Part shown: one piece after another, positions 7,939-17,388 of the stretch | Layout: the number at the start of each line of letters is the position of its first letter | How positions within the stretch are numbered: position 1 is the first letter of the stretch | Assembly (NCBI RefSeq): GCF_004762045.1 | Contig: NZ_SJOM01000007.1 | Span: 2,663,655 to 2,727,654, forward strand | Length of the DNA stretch: 64,000 bases | DNA from: Mycobacterium sp. DL99 | GTDB lineage: Bacteria; Actinomycetota; Actinomycetes; Mycobacteriales; Mycobacteriaceae | Reading direction: 5' to 3' | Notes under the pieces: generated by a model | Told to the model about the DNA's origin: nothing | Database searches by the model: none | Seen by the model: the letters and a program-made list of their open reading frames with translations, nothing else | Position numbers and translations under genes: made by a program

Positions 7939-8612
7939 CAGTGGGACTCCAAGTCCTCGCTCGGCGGCAGCGCCGCGATGGCCAGTGCCTCGGCGATGTG
8001 CCCGGACACGGCGGCCGCGTACACCTGGTCGCCGGCCTGGATCACGGACTTCGGTTCGGGCAGGTAGCCGTTGCCGAACCGGATCATGAAGGCCACCCGG
8101 CCGCCGGTGGCGGCCTCCAGGTCAGTGACCAAGTGCCCGGCCCAATCCTGGTGCAGCGGAAGTTCGGCCACGCCCACGTTGCCCGACGGATCCCGCCACT
8201 TGGTGGTCTCGGTCTCCCTGGTCAACACGTTGAGCAGTCGATCGGTGGTCCACGGCACCGTGGCCACGGTGGGGATGCCCAGCCGCTCGTAGACCGCGGC
8301 ACGCTTGGCGTCGTAGATACGCGCCACCACGCGCTCGACACCGAACGTTTCGCGGGCCACCCGGGCCGAGATGATGTTGGAGTTGTCGCCCGAGGAGACC
8401 GCGGCGAACGCGCCGGCCTCCTCGATTCCGGCGCGCAGCAGCACGTCGCGGTCGAAGCCCATCCCGAGCACGCGCTCGCCGGCGAACTCCGGCGACAGCC
8501 GGTGGAACGCGGTGCTGTCACGGTCGATGACCGCGACCTCGTGGCCGATACGGGCCAGGCTGTCTGCGAGGGAGGCGCCTACCCGGCCGCACCCCATGAC
8601 GACTACACGCAC
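7938..8612 (-). CDS. ceoB: TrkA-type potassium uptake regulator CeoB
   Basis: A 224-residue partner of CeoC with the same layout: Rossmann motif GCGRVG near the start, acidic AVIDRD at the end of strand 2, AAVSSGDNSN, then a TrkA-C domain from about residue 140 (GVAELPLHQDWAG...). The GTG at 8612 (VRVVVMGCG) gives the family-standard start, although an in-frame reading extends to 8651. Divergent from the APC permease gene across about 105 bp, which may point to common control of cation and solute uptake. Confidence 0.92.
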   Translation of the reverse strand: MRVVVMGCGRVGASLADSLARIGHEVAVIDRDSTAFHRLSPEFAGERVLGMGFDRDVLLRAGIEEAGAFAAVSSGDNSNIISARVARETFGVERVVARIYDAKRAAVYERLGIPTVATVPWTTDRLLNVLTRETETTKWRDPSGNVGVAELPLHQDWAGHLVTDLEAATGGRVAFMIRFGNGYLPEPKSVIQAGDQVYAAAVSGHIAEALAIAALPPSEDLESH

Positions 8613-8717
8613 CCGACGGTCCTTTCCGGTGGCAGAAACGTGCTGTTGCACTGTCCGTGCCCTCGAACGCTACAGCTTTGTGACGACTTTTCCCTTTCGG
8701 GCTTAGTCTTGGCTCTC

Positions 8718-10715
8718 GTGTCCAAGCTTTCGACGGCGACGCGCCGGTTGGTACTGGGGCGGCCGTTCCGCAGCGACAAGCTCTCTCACACCCTTCTGCC
8801 CAAGCGAATCGCTCTGCCGGTGTTCGCCTCCGACGCTTTGTCGTCGGTCGCCTACGCGCCGGAGGAGATCTTCCTGGTGCTGTCGGTGGCAGGGCTGACC
8901 GCCTATTCCCTGACGCCGTGGATCGGCCTTGCGGTCGCAGGCGTCATGTTGATCGTGATCGCGAGTTACCGGCAGAACGTGCATGCGTATCCGTCCGGCG
9001 GCGGGGATTACGAGGTCGTCACCACGAACCTCGGGCCCACCGCGGGGCTCACGGTCGCCAGCGCGCTGATGGTGGATTACGTGCTGACAGTTGCGGTGTC
9101 GATGTCGTCGGCGATGTCGAACATCGGCTCGGCGGTGCCGTTCGTCGCGCAGCACAAGGTGCTGTTCGCGGTGGTGGCGATCCTGCTGCTGGCGTCGATG
9201 AACCTGCGCGGGTTGCGGGAATCGGGCACCGCGTTCGCGATTCCCACCTACGCCTTCATGATCGGCATGTACATCATGCTGGGCTGGGGCCTGTTCCAGA
9301 TCTACGTTCTGGATCACCCGCTGCGCGCGGAATCCGCCGGTTTCGAGATGCGTCCCGAGCACGGCGAGGTGCTCGGCTTCGCACTCGTGTTCCTGGTGGC
9401 TCGGGCGTTCTCCTCGGGTTCGGCGGCGCTGACCGGTGTCGAGGCGATCAGCAACGGGGTGCCCGCCTTCCGTAAGCCCAAGTCGCGCAACGCAGCGACC
9501 ACCCTGCTGCTGCTCGGGGTGATCTCGGTCACCTTGTTCATGGGGATCATCCTGCTGTCGAAGGCGACAGGAGTGCAGATGGCCGAACGGCCCCAAGAGC
9601 AGTTGATCGGTGCGCCGGCCGATTACCACCAGAAGACGTTGATCGCGCAGCTCGCCGACGCGGTGTTCCACAACTTCCCGGTGGGCCTGTACCTGATCGC
9701 GGGGGTCACCGCGTTGATCCTGGTGCTGGCGGCGAACACCGCGTTCAACGGGTTTCCGGTGCTGGGGTCGATCCTGGCCCAGGACCGGTACCTGCCGCGG
9801 CAGCTGCACACCCGCGGTGACCGGCTGGCGTTCTCGAACGGCATCCTGTTCCTGGCCTTCGCCGCGATCGCCTTCGTGGTGGCTTTCCGCGCCGAGGTGA
9901 CGGCGCTGATCCAGCTCTACATCGTGGGCGTGTTCGTGTCGTTCACGCTCAGCCAGATCGGCATGGTCCGGCACTGGACCCGGTTGTTACGCACCGAAAC
10001 CGATCCGGCGGTGCGGCGGCACATGATGCGGTCGCGGATCATCAACGCGGTCGGTCTGACGGCTACCGGCACGGTGCTGGTGGTCGTGGTGGTGACCAAG
10101 TTCCTGGCCGGTGCCTGGATCGCGATCCTGGCGATGAGCGCCCTGTTCGTGATCATGAAACTCATCCACAAGCACTACGACACCGTGGCCCACGAGCTCG
10201 AGGGGCAGGACGAAAGTGAAGACGGCGACATCGTGCTGCCCAGCCGCAACCACGCGGTGGTCCTGGTGTCGAAGCTGCACCTGCCGACCAAGCGGGCGCT
10301 GGCCTATGCGCGAGCGACCCGGCCGGACGTGTTGGAGGCGATCACCGTCAGCGTCGACGACGCCGAGACCCGTGCCCTGGTGCACCAGTGGGAGGACAGC
10401 GATGTCAGTGTGCCGCTGAAGGTGATCGCTTCTCCTTATCGCGAAATCACGCGCCCGGTATTGGATTACGTCAGACGGGTGACGAAGGAATCGCCGCGGA
10501 CCGTGGTGACGGTGTTCATCCCGGAATACGTCGTGGGTCACTGGTGGGAACAGGTGTTGCACAACCAGAGTGCGTTGCGCCTGAAGGGCCGGCTGTTGTT
10601 CATTCCGAACGTGATGGTGACATCGGTTCCGTGGCAACTGAATTCGTCGGAGCGCTTGAGGGCGCTGCAGCCCCGGGTCACCCCGGGTGATGCGCGTAGA
10701 GGATTCCTGGAATGA
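8718..10715 (+). CDS. APC-family permease
   Basis: A 665-residue transporter of the Rv2690c family. About 12 transmembrane helices fill residues 35-480, beginning with the KRIALPVFASDALSSVAYAPEE motif (partly quoted: FASDALSSVAYAPEE), characteristic of amino-acid/polyamine/KUP-like APC carriers. A cytosolic C-terminal domain of about 180 residues (from NHAVVLVSKLHLPTKRAL) resembles a Usp-like regulatory domain. The substrate cannot be told. I chose the GTG at 8718; a TAGTCT -10 ends 8 nt before it, so the mRNA may be leaderless. The stop overlaps the next ATG by 4 nt. Confidence 0.87.
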   Translation: MSKLSTATRRLVLGRPFRSDKLSHTLLPKRIALPVFASDALSSVAYAPEEIFLVLSVAGLTAYSLTPWIGLAVAGVMLIVIASYRQNVHAYPSGGGDYEVVTTNLGPTAGLTVASALMVDYVLTVAVSMSSAMSNIGSAVPFVAQHKVLFAVVAILLLASMNLRGLRESGTAFAIPTYAFMIGMYIMLGWGLFQIYVLDHPLRAESAGFEMRPEHGEVLGFALVFLVARAFSSGSAALTGVEAISNGVPAFRKPKSRNAATTLLLLGVISVTLFMGIILLSKATGVQMAERPQEQLIGAPADYHQKTLIAQLADAVFHNFPVGLYLIAGVTALILVLAANTAFNGFPVLGSILAQDRYLPRQLHTRGDRLAFSNGILFLAFAAIAFVVAFRAEVTALIQLYIVGVFVSFTLSQIGMVRHWTRLLRTETDPAVRRHMMRSRIINAVGLTATGTVLVVVVVTKFLAGAWIAILAMSALFVIMKLIHKHYDTVAHELEGQDESEDGDIVLPSRNHAVVLVSKLHLPTKRALAYARATRPDVLEAITVSVDDAETRALVHQWEDSDVSVPLKVIASPYREITRPVLDYVRRVTKESPRTVVTVFIPEYVVGHWWEQVLHNQSALRLKGRLLFIPNVMVTSVPWQLNSSERLRALQPRVTPGDARRGFLE

Positions 10716-11932
10716 CGGAACTGACGCTGACCACGGGCCCGGCTGCCAACGGTGGCAGTTGTGTGGCCCGCCATGACGGGCGCGTGGTGTTCGTCCGGTA
10801 TGCCCTGCCCGGTGAGACGGTGCGGGTCAACGTGTTCGACGAACGTGGATCGTATTGGCACGCAGAGGTTGTCGAGGTCGTCGAAGCTTCGCCGGACCGG
10901 GTTTCCTCGCTGTGCACGATCGCCGGGGTGGACGGTGCCGGATGCTGCGATCTGGCGTTCGCCGAGCCAACGGCGGCGCGGCAACTCAAGGGCTCGGTGG
11001 TGGCCAACCAGTTGGCCCGGCTGGGCGGATTCACCTGGCGCGACGAGGAAACCGCCGTGGCCGAACCGGTCGGCACCGGTGAGGCCCGCGGCTGGCGGAC
11101 CCGCGTGCGGTTGGACACCACCGCCGACGGCCGGGCCGGGTTCCACCGCTACCACAGCGCCGAACTGGTCACCGACCTCGATTGCGGACAACTGCCCGCC
11201 GAGCTGACCGACGGCCTGGCCGGGATGCGTTGGACACCAGGGGCGCACGTGCACGTGGTGTTGGACTCCGACGGCCGCAGGCACATCGTGCAATCGGGTC
11301 CCAAGCCGGCCGGCGGTAAAGGCAGCCGCGCGGCCGGCCCCAAAAATGCCACCCGCGTCATCGAGGGCGATTACGAGGCGGTGCAGCGCGTCGGCGGACG
11401 GCAGTGGACGCTTCCGGTGACGGCATTCTGGCAGGCCCACCGCGATGCAGCCGCCCTCTACAGCGGGCTGGTGGCCGAATGGTCCGGGCTGCAGCCGGGC
11501 ATGACGGCGTGGGACCTGTACGGCGGTGCCGGAGTTTTCGCCGCGGCGCTGGCCGAACATGTCGGGCCCGACGGTCGCGTGCTGAGCGTCGATACCTCGC
11601 GTGGGGCGTCGCGTGCGGCGCGCACCGCACTGGCCGACCTGCCCTGGGTCTCGGTGGTCACCGACTCGGTGCGACGCGCCCTGTCTGCCGAGTCGGGACG
11701 CCCCGACGTCGCGGTGCTCGACCCGCCGCGCACCGGCGCCGGCCGCGAGGTGATCGATGCGCTGGCCGCCACCGGCGTGCCGCGGGTCATCCACATCGGT
11801 TGCGAGGCAGCGTCATTTGCCCGCGACATCGGGCTGTATCTACGGCACGGCTATACCGTGGAGGATCTGCGGGTGTTCGATTCCTTCCCGCTCACCCACC
11901 ATGTGGAGTGCGTCGCGGTGCTGACCCGCTGA
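10712..11932 (+). CDS. TRAM-domain class I RNA methyltransferase (TrmA/RlmCD type)
   Basis: A 406-residue SAM-dependent uracil-C5 RNA methyltransferase of the Rv2689c family. An N-terminal TRAM domain (residues 1-55, with FVRYALPGETV) binds RNA. The catalytic half has the SAM loop WDLYGGAGVFA, VDTSRGASRAAR, the DPPRTGAG motif and a late Cys in HIGCEAASFARD that fits the nucleophile. The Fe-S cysteine cluster of RumA is not obvious; only CTIAGVDGAGCCD is present. It overlaps the permease gene by ATGA, so the two are cotranscribed. The target RNA (23S rRNA or tRNA) is not determined. Confidence 0.87.
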   Translation: MTELTLTTGPAANGGSCVARHDGRVVFVRYALPGETVRVNVFDERGSYWHAEVVEVVEASPDRVSSLCTIAGVDGAGCCDLAFAEPTAARQLKGSVVANQLARLGGFTWRDEETAVAEPVGTGEARGWRTRVRLDTTADGRAGFHRYHSAELVTDLDCGQLPAELTDGLAGMRWTPGAHVHVVLDSDGRRHIVQSGPKPAGGKGSRAAGPKNATRVIEGDYEAVQRVGGRQWTLPVTAFWQAHRDAAALYSGLVAEWSGLQPGMTAWDLYGGAGVFAAALAEHVGPDGRVLSVDTSRGASRAARTALADLPWVSVVTDSVRRALSAESGRPDVAVLDPPRTGAGREVIDALAATGVPRVIHIGCEAASFARDIGLYLRHGYTVEDLRVFDSFPLTHHVECVAVLTR

Positions 11933-11951
11933 TCAGGACGGGCGGCCCCGT

Positions 11952-13040
11952 TCACTCCTGGGCGTCGGGGCCGATCGTCGGAGTGGGGAAATGCGCATAG
12001 GTGGCCCGATTGCCGCCCTGGGCCCTCGACTGGTTCATCGCGGTGTCGGCAAGTGCCACGAGGGCGTCGACGACCTGCGGGGTGGGCAGTTCGGTCAGCG
12101 GGCGCAACTGGCTGCAGGCCGTGCCGATGCTGGCCGTCAGGCGCATGGGCGTAGTGGTGATGGCCATCCGGATCCGGTTGACCAGGGGTGAGGGGTCGTT
12201 GGTCTTGAACACGTCGGCGATCAGGAATTCGCTGTCGGACACGTGGGCCAGCGGGACTTTGTGGCGAACGGTCTCCCGGATGGCTTGGGCGACGGCAACC
12301 CGGGCATGGAACGTGCTGTGGCTGCCATCCATGTCGCTCAGTAGCGCCATGTCATCGATGCCGACCGCCACGATCACCAGGTACTGGTCGTCGTGGCGGC
12401 TGTGGGACCCCAGCATCGTGGCGGTGTGCATGTCGAACGCCTCGCGGTTGAGCAGGCCGGTCAACGGGTCGATCTCGCCCGGGTGCTGGACCCGGTCGGG
12501 TTCGATCAACTCGACCGCCATCCGGCACAGCGCCGAGGTACTCAGGATCACGAGGAGCGCCACCAGCGTGCCCACGGCCCCCAGCCAGACATCCGTCAGC
12601 CCTACCCGCACGCCCAGGAAGGCCACCACCGCGCCGGAGGCCACCCAGGTCAGGTGCAGCACCCGGCGACTGTGCAGGAAGGCCGTATAGGCGGTGATCA
12701 GGCTCAACGAGCTGGAACCCATCAGCCCGACAACCGGGTCCACCAGCAGGATGCAGGTCGCCGCGATACAGGCGGTGCCGATGGACACGACGGTCCACGA
12801 CTGGGTGCGGCTGGGCCACTGCCGCCGCCACCACCACTGCGCGAGGGTCAGGCCGCCGATGGCCACGGCCACAGCCACGTACTGGAGGCCGCCGTGCGGG
12901 CCTTTCGGGCTGACCAGCAACAGCAGCGGGACCAGACTCAGTCCGATGATGGTGACCCCGACGAGGCGTTGCATCCAGGTGCGCTTGCCCTGCGCAGCGA
13001 GCAGGGCAGTACGCGCGTAGTAGTTATCGAATGGACTCAA
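11952..13040 (-). CDS. Membrane GGDEF-domain protein with degenerate active site
   Basis: A 362-residue protein. Five or six transmembrane helices (about residues 25-185) form an MASE-like sensor, followed by a GGDEF domain starting at the family signature DPLTGLLNREAFD. The catalytic GG(D/E)EF loop reads SDSEF (in LAHVSDSEFLIA), so both glycines that hold GTP are lost. It is therefore unlikely to make cyclic-di-GMP; GTP binding or a scaffold role is possible. It is convergent with the methyltransferase gene and divergent from nhaA. The domain call is firm; inactivity is inference. Confidence 0.85.
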   Translation of the reverse strand: MSPFDNYYARTALLAAQGKRTWMQRLVGVTIIGLSLVPLLLLVSPKGPHGGLQYVAVAVAIGGLTLAQWWWRRQWPSRTQSWTVVSIGTACIAATCILLVDPVVGLMGSSSLSLITAYTAFLHSRRVLHLTWVASGAVVAFLGVRVGLTDVWLGAVGTLVALLVILSTSALCRMAVELIEPDRVQHPGEIDPLTGLLNREAFDMHTATMLGSHSRHDDQYLVIVAVGIDDMALLSDMDGSHSTFHARVAVAQAIRETVRHKVPLAHVSDSEFLIADVFKTNDPSPLVNRIRMAITTTPMRLTASIGTACSQLRPLTELPTPQVVDALVALADTAMNQSRAQGGNRATYAHFPTPTIGPDAQE

Positions 13041-13229
13041 CCCGCACCCCGGAGTAATCGACTTCGTCTACACCTTACGTAATCATGATGGTCGGTGTTT
13101 TGCCGCCGGTTTGAGGCGCTGCCATGGACTTCGTCGGGGATTTGCTCACGTATTCCACCTGTTAGCGTGAATCGCAGGTGTGCCGGGAAGTCTGGTCGGC
13201 GTTCGATGCATGCTGACCTCAGGAGCCCG

Positions 13230-14522
13230 ATGAACAATCGCCGTGAACACAGCACTCGACGCTTGCTGGCACGCGGGACCTGGCCGGAGTGGCAGCGCGT
13301 GTCGGAGCTGCTGCGCACGGAGACGGTCGGCGGGGCGTTACTGCTGGCCGCCGCCGGCGCGGCGCTGGTCTGGGCCAATTCACCGTGGTCATCCGGCTAT
13401 CACCGACTCTCGGAGTTCGTCGTCGGCCCACAGTCTCTGCATCTGGACCTGAGTCTGTCGGCCTGGGCGGCCGACGGACTGCTGGCGATCTTCTTCTTCG
13501 TCGTGGGTGTGGAGCTCAAGCGGGAGTTCGTCGCGGGGGACCTGCGGGATCCGGCCCGGGCTGCGCTGCCCATTGCGGCGGCCGTGGGCGGCATGGTGGT
13601 GCCCGCCGCGATCTTCGTCGGGATCAACCTGTTCTCGGGCCATCCGGAGAACATCGACGGGTGGGCGGTGCCGATCGCCACCGACATCGCCTTCGCCCTG
13701 GCGGTGCTGGCCGTGGTGTCCACCCACCTTCCTGCCGCGCTGCGGATTTTCCTGCTGACGCTGGCGGTCGTGGACGATCTGCTGGCCATCACGGTGATCG
13801 CGGTTTTCTTCACCGATCACGTGGCGCTCGGGCCATTGTCGGCAGCGTTGATCCCGATCGGGTTGTACGCGGTCGCGGTGCAGCGGGGGATGCGTCAGTG
13901 GTGGATTCTGATGCCGCCGGCCATCCTGGCCTGGGCGCTCGTGCATGCCAGTGGCGTGCATGCCACGGTGGCCGGCGTGGTGCTCGGTTTCACCGTTCCG
14001 GTGCTGGGCCGCCACGCGTCGGCCGAGCACTTCGAACACCTCGTACGGCCCCTCTCGGCAGGGTTCGCCGTGCCGGTGTTCGCGTTCTTCGCCGCGGGCG
14101 TGACGGTCGGTGGCTGGTCGGGCTTCGCCACGGCGTTGTCGCATCCGGTGACCATCGGGGTGATCGCGGGTCTGGTGCTCGGGAAACCCATCGGTGTGCT
14201 GGGAACCACATATTTGCTGGCCCGTTTCACTCACGCGAGCCTGGACGAGGATCTCGCCTGGCGGGATGTGCTGGGTGTCGCGATGTTGGCCGGGATCGGT
14301 TTCACGGTGTCGCTGCTCATCGGTGAACTGGCGTTCGGGCATGCGTCCGTGGCCGACGACGACGTGAAGATCGCGGTGGTCACCGGATCGGTGGTGGCAG
14401 GCCTACTCGCCTCGGTCGTTCTGGTGTCGCGCAATGCCGCATATCGCCGTATCCACCAGCTGGAAACCCTCGATGCCGACCACGACGGTGTGCCCGATGT
14501 CTATCAGCCTCGGCAGGACTGA
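13230..14522 (+). CDS. nhaA: Na+/H+ antiporter NhaA
   Basis: A 430-residue antiporter that exports Na+ in exchange for protons. The ion site is intact: [11 protein letters not shown] with Asp152 (E. coli Asp133 equivalent) and [10 protein letters not shown] with the Asp182-Asp183 pair (Asp163-Asp164). About 11-12 helices span residues 30-400. The ATG at 13230 has AGGAG 9 nt upstream; the longer reading from 13095 has no support. Unusually, the C-terminus ends in DADHDGVPD (415-423), a DxDxDGxxD calcium-loop-like motif. dxs follows on the same strand. Confidence 0.92.
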   Translation: MNNRREHSTRRLLARGTWPEWQRVSELLRTETVGGALLLAAAGAALVWANSPWSSGYHRLSEFVVGPQSLHLDLSLSAWAADGLLAIFFFVVGVELKREFVAGDLRDPARAALPIAAAVGGMVVPAAIFVGINLFSGHPENIDGWAVPIATDIAFALAVLAVVSTHLPAALRIFLLTLAVVDDLLAITVIAVFFTDHVALGPLSAALIPIGLYAVAVQRGMRQWWILMPPAILAWALVHASGVHATVAGVVLGFTVPVLGRHASAEHFEHLVRPLSAGFAVPVFAFFAAGVTVGGWSGFATALSHPVTIGVIAGLVLGKPIGVLGTTYLLARFTHASLDEDLAWRDVLGVAMLAGIGFTVSLLIGELAFGHASVADDDVKIAVVTGSVVAGLLASVVLVSRNAAYRRIHQLETLDADHDGVPDVYQPRQD

Positions 14523-14538
14523 CTTCGGGATGCGTGCG

Positions 14539-14544
14539 TACACT
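14539..14544 (+). promoter_or_regulatory. Putative -10 element for leaderless dxs
   Basis: TACACT ends 6 nt before the dxs ATG, predicting a transcript that starts on the ATG. The element lies just after the nhaA stop, so dxs probably has its own promoter. Confidence 0.5.
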
Positions 14545-14550
14545 GGCTGG

Positions 14551-16464
14551 ATGCTTGAACAGGTCCGCGGTCCCGCTGATCTACAGCACCTGTCACAGTC
14601 CGAGCTGACTGATCTGGCACAGGAAATCCGTAAGTTCCTGATCCACAAGGTCGCTGCAACCGGCGGACATCTTGGCCCCAATCTGGGTGTCGTCGAACTC
14701 ACCTTGGCGCTGCATCGCGTGTTCGATTCGCCGCACGATCCGATCATCTTCGACACCGGCCATCAGGCGTACGTGCACAAGATGCTGACCGGGCGCGCCC
14801 AGGATTTCGACACCCTGCGGTGCAAGGACGGTCTGTCGGGGTACCCGTCGCGCAGCGAGAGCGAGCACGACTGGGTGGAGTCCAGCCACGCCAGCACGGC
14901 CCTGTCCTACGCCGACGGTCTGGCCAAGGCCTTCGAGCTGACCGGACACCGCAATCGCCATGTGGTGGCGGTCGTCGGTGACGGCGCCCTGACCGGCGGC
15001 ATGTGCTGGGAGGCGCTGAACAACATCGCCACCGGTGGTCGCCCGGTGGTCATCGTCGTCAACGACAACGGCCGCAGCTATGCGCCCACCATCGGTGGCT
15101 TCGCCGACCACCTCGCGGGTCTGCGCCTGCAGCCGGCCTACGAGCGGATCCTCGAAGAGGGCCGCAAGGCCGTGCGCGGGCTGCCCATCGTGGGCGAGTT
15201 CTGCTATCAGTGCATGCACAGCATCAAGGCCGGCATCAAGGACGCGGTTGCCCCGCAGGTGATGTTCACCGATCTGGGGATCAAGTACGTCGGTCCGATC
15301 GACGGCCATGACGAGCATGCGGTGGAGAGCGCGCTGCGCCATGCCCGCGGCTTCAATGCCCCGGTGATCGTGCACGTGGTCACCCGCAAGGGCATGGGTT
15401 ACACGCATGCCGAGAACGACGAGGCCGATCAGATGCACTCGTGCGGCGTGATCGACCCCGAGACCGGGCTGGCCACCAAGGCGTCGGGCCTCGGGTGGAC
15501 GTCGGTGTTCTCCGACGAACTGGTCAGGATCGGCGGCAAACGGCGCGACATCGTGGCGATCACCGCGGCCATGCCCGGGCCGACCGGTCTGAGTGCATTC
15601 CGGGATCGGTTCCCCGACAGGTTCTTTGACGTCGGCATCGCCGAGCAGCACGCCATGACCTCGGCGGCCGGGCTCGCCATGGGTGGCCTGCATCCGGTGG
15701 TGGCGATCTACTCCACGTTCCTCAACCGCGCGTTCGACCAGCTGATGATGGATGTGGCGCTGCACAAGCTGCCCGTCACCATGGTGTTGGACCGGGCCGG
15801 TGTCACCGGGCCGGACGGAGCCAGCCACAACGGGGTCTGGGACCTTTCGATTCTCGGCATCATTCCGGGCATCCGGGTCGCCGCCCCCCGCGACGGTGCG
15901 CGGCTCCGGGAAGAACTCGGCGAGGCGCTGGCTGTCAACGACGGCCCGACCGCCCTCCGGTTCCCCAAAGGTGATGTGGGCGACGATATTCCGGCAGTCG
16001 AGCGGCGCGGTGGCGTCGATGTGCTCGCCGTCCCGGCAACCGGTCTGAACCACGACGTACTACTGGTCGCGGTGGGCTCGTTCGCGACGATGGCCCTGGC
16101 GGTCGCCGAGCGACTGCGCAATCAGGGCATCGGTGTCACGGTGGTGGATCCGCGCTGGGTCCTGCCGGTCCCGGAGGCCCTCGGCGAGCTGGCCCGCGGT
16201 CACAAACTGGTGGTCACAGTCGAGGACAACGGTGTGCATGGCGGCATCGGTTCGTCGGTGTCGGCGGCGCTGCGCCACTCCGAAATCGATGTGCCGTGCC
16301 GGGACCTCGGTGTCCCGCAGGTCTTTCAGGATCATGCTTCGCGTGGCGAGGTACTCGCTGAGATCGGTCTGACCGACCAGCACATCGCCCGTCGGATCAC
16401 AGGCTGGATCGCCGCGATCGGTGCGTCGGAGGGCGAGCAGGAAGTCACGCATCAGGTGGACTAG
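14551..16464 (+). CDS. dxs: 1-deoxy-D-xylulose-5-phosphate synthase
   Basis: A 637-residue thiamine-diphosphate enzyme that condenses pyruvate and glyceraldehyde 3-phosphate, the first step of the MEP route to isoprenoids (menaquinone, decaprenyl phosphate). Visible motifs: [11 protein letters not shown] and [14 protein letters not shown] in the N-domain, the ThDP/Mg motif [17 protein letters not shown], the transketolase pyrimidine domain with [15 protein letters not shown] carrying the catalytic Glu, and a C-domain ending near [13 protein letters not shown]. The ATG at 14551 (MLEQVRGP) matches the mycobacterial Dxs1 start. Length equals the family norm. Confidence 0.96.
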   Translation: MLEQVRGPADLQHLSQSELTDLAQEIRKFLIHKVAATGGHLGPNLGVVELTLALHRVFDSPHDPIIFDTGHQAYVHKMLTGRAQDFDTLRCKDGLSGYPSRSESEHDWVESSHASTALSYADGLAKAFELTGHRNRHVVAVVGDGALTGGMCWEALNNIATGGRPVVIVVNDNGRSYAPTIGGFADHLAGLRLQPAYERILEEGRKAVRGLPIVGEFCYQCMHSIKAGIKDAVAPQVMFTDLGIKYVGPIDGHDEHAVESALRHARGFNAPVIVHVVTRKGMGYTHAENDEADQMHSCGVIDPETGLATKASGLGWTSVFSDELVRIGGKRRDIVAITAAMPGPTGLSAFRDRFPDRFFDVGIAEQHAMTSAAGLAMGGLHPVVAIYSTFLNRAFDQLMMDVALHKLPVTMVLDRAGVTGPDGASHNGVWDLSILGIIPGIRVAAPRDGARLREELGEALAVNDGPTALRFPKGDVGDDIPAVERRGGVDVLAVPATGLNHDVLLVAVGSFATMALAVAERLRNQGIGVTVVDPRWVLPVPEALGELARGHKLVVTVEDNGVHGGIGSSVSAALRHSEIDVPCRDLGVPQVFQDHASRGEVLAEIGLTDQHIARRITGWIAAIGASEGEQEVTHQVD

Positions 16465-16485
16465 CGTCCGGGCAGGATTGCAGGC

Positions 16486-17385
16486 ATGGATGCCGAATTG
16501 CAGAGCTGGAAGGACGCCGGGCGGTTCTTCGACTACCTGGGCTTCGACATCTTCTACCGGGTCGAGGGAAACGGACCGAATCTTCTTCTCATTCACGGCT
16601 ATCCGTTCAACTCCTGGGACTGGTCGCTGATCTGGCCCACGTTGACCGAGCGGTTCACCGTCATCGCGCCGGACATGATCGGGATGGGTTTCTCCGACAA
16701 GCCCGTCGCCTACGGCTACTCAGTAGCCGACCACGCCGACATGCACGAGGCGCTGCTGGATCACCTCGGGGTCGGAAGTGCCCACATCCTGGCCCATGAC
16801 CTGGGTGATTCGGTCGGTCAGGAGCTGTTGGCCCGCCACGAGTTCGGCGGACGGTCCTACGGGGCACTGGACATCGACTCGATCACCTGGCTGAACGGCG
16901 GACTGTTCAACGAGGCCTACACCCCACGGCTGCTGCAGAAGGTGATGTCGCGAACCCCGTTGGGCGACATCATGAGTCCGCTGCAGGGCAGTCGGTTCTC
17001 GCGTCGGATCGTGGAGCCCACCATCAACGAGATGTTCGGAGTGAACACCAAACCGTCGCCGGAGCTCATGGACAAGTTCCACCAGATCCTGGAGTACAAC
17101 GACGGCAAGCGGGTCATCCACAAGGTCGGCCGGTTCGTCAACGACCGCTACACCCACCGGAACCGGTGGGTACGAGCCATGCGGGAGACCTCGGTGTCGA
17201 TGCGGTTGATCGACGGGCCGTCGGACCCGAATTCGGGGCGGCACATGGCTAAGCGCTATCGCGAGGTGATTCCCGATCCCGATGTGGTGATGCTCGCGGA
17301 CGACATCGCGCACTGGCCGCAGATCGAGGATCCACAGGCGGTGCTGTCGCATTTCCTGGCCCACATCGACCGGGTCAGCGGGTGA
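16486..17385 (+). CDS. Haloalkane dehalogenase/epoxide hydrolase-like alpha/beta hydrolase
   Basis: A 299-residue hydrolase. The oxyanion motif is HGYPFNSWDW (37-46) and the nucleophile elbow reads AHDLGDSVG, placing Asp105, not Ser, as nucleophile, as in haloalkane dehalogenases and epoxide hydrolases. RLIDGPSDP offers an acid and DDIAHWPQIEDP the catalytic His (about residue 276). Trp45 in the HGYPFNSW-like motif could be a halide-stabilising residue, but this is uncertain. It lies 21 nt after dxs on the same strand and may be cotranscribed. The substrate is unknown. Confidence 0.82.
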   Translation: MDAELQSWKDAGRFFDYLGFDIFYRVEGNGPNLLLIHGYPFNSWDWSLIWPTLTERFTVIAPDMIGMGFSDKPVAYGYSVADHADMHEALLDHLGVGSAHILAHDLGDSVGQELLARHEFGGRSYGALDIDSITWLNGGLFNEAYTPRLLQKVMSRTPLGDIMSPLQGSRFSRRIVEPTINEMFGVNTKPSPELMDKFHQILEYNDGKRVIHKVGRFVNDRYTHRNRWVRAMRETSVSMRLIDGPSDPNSGRHMAKRYREVIPDPDVVMLADDIAHWPQIEDPQAVLSHFLAHIDRVSG

Positions 17386-17388
17386 GCG

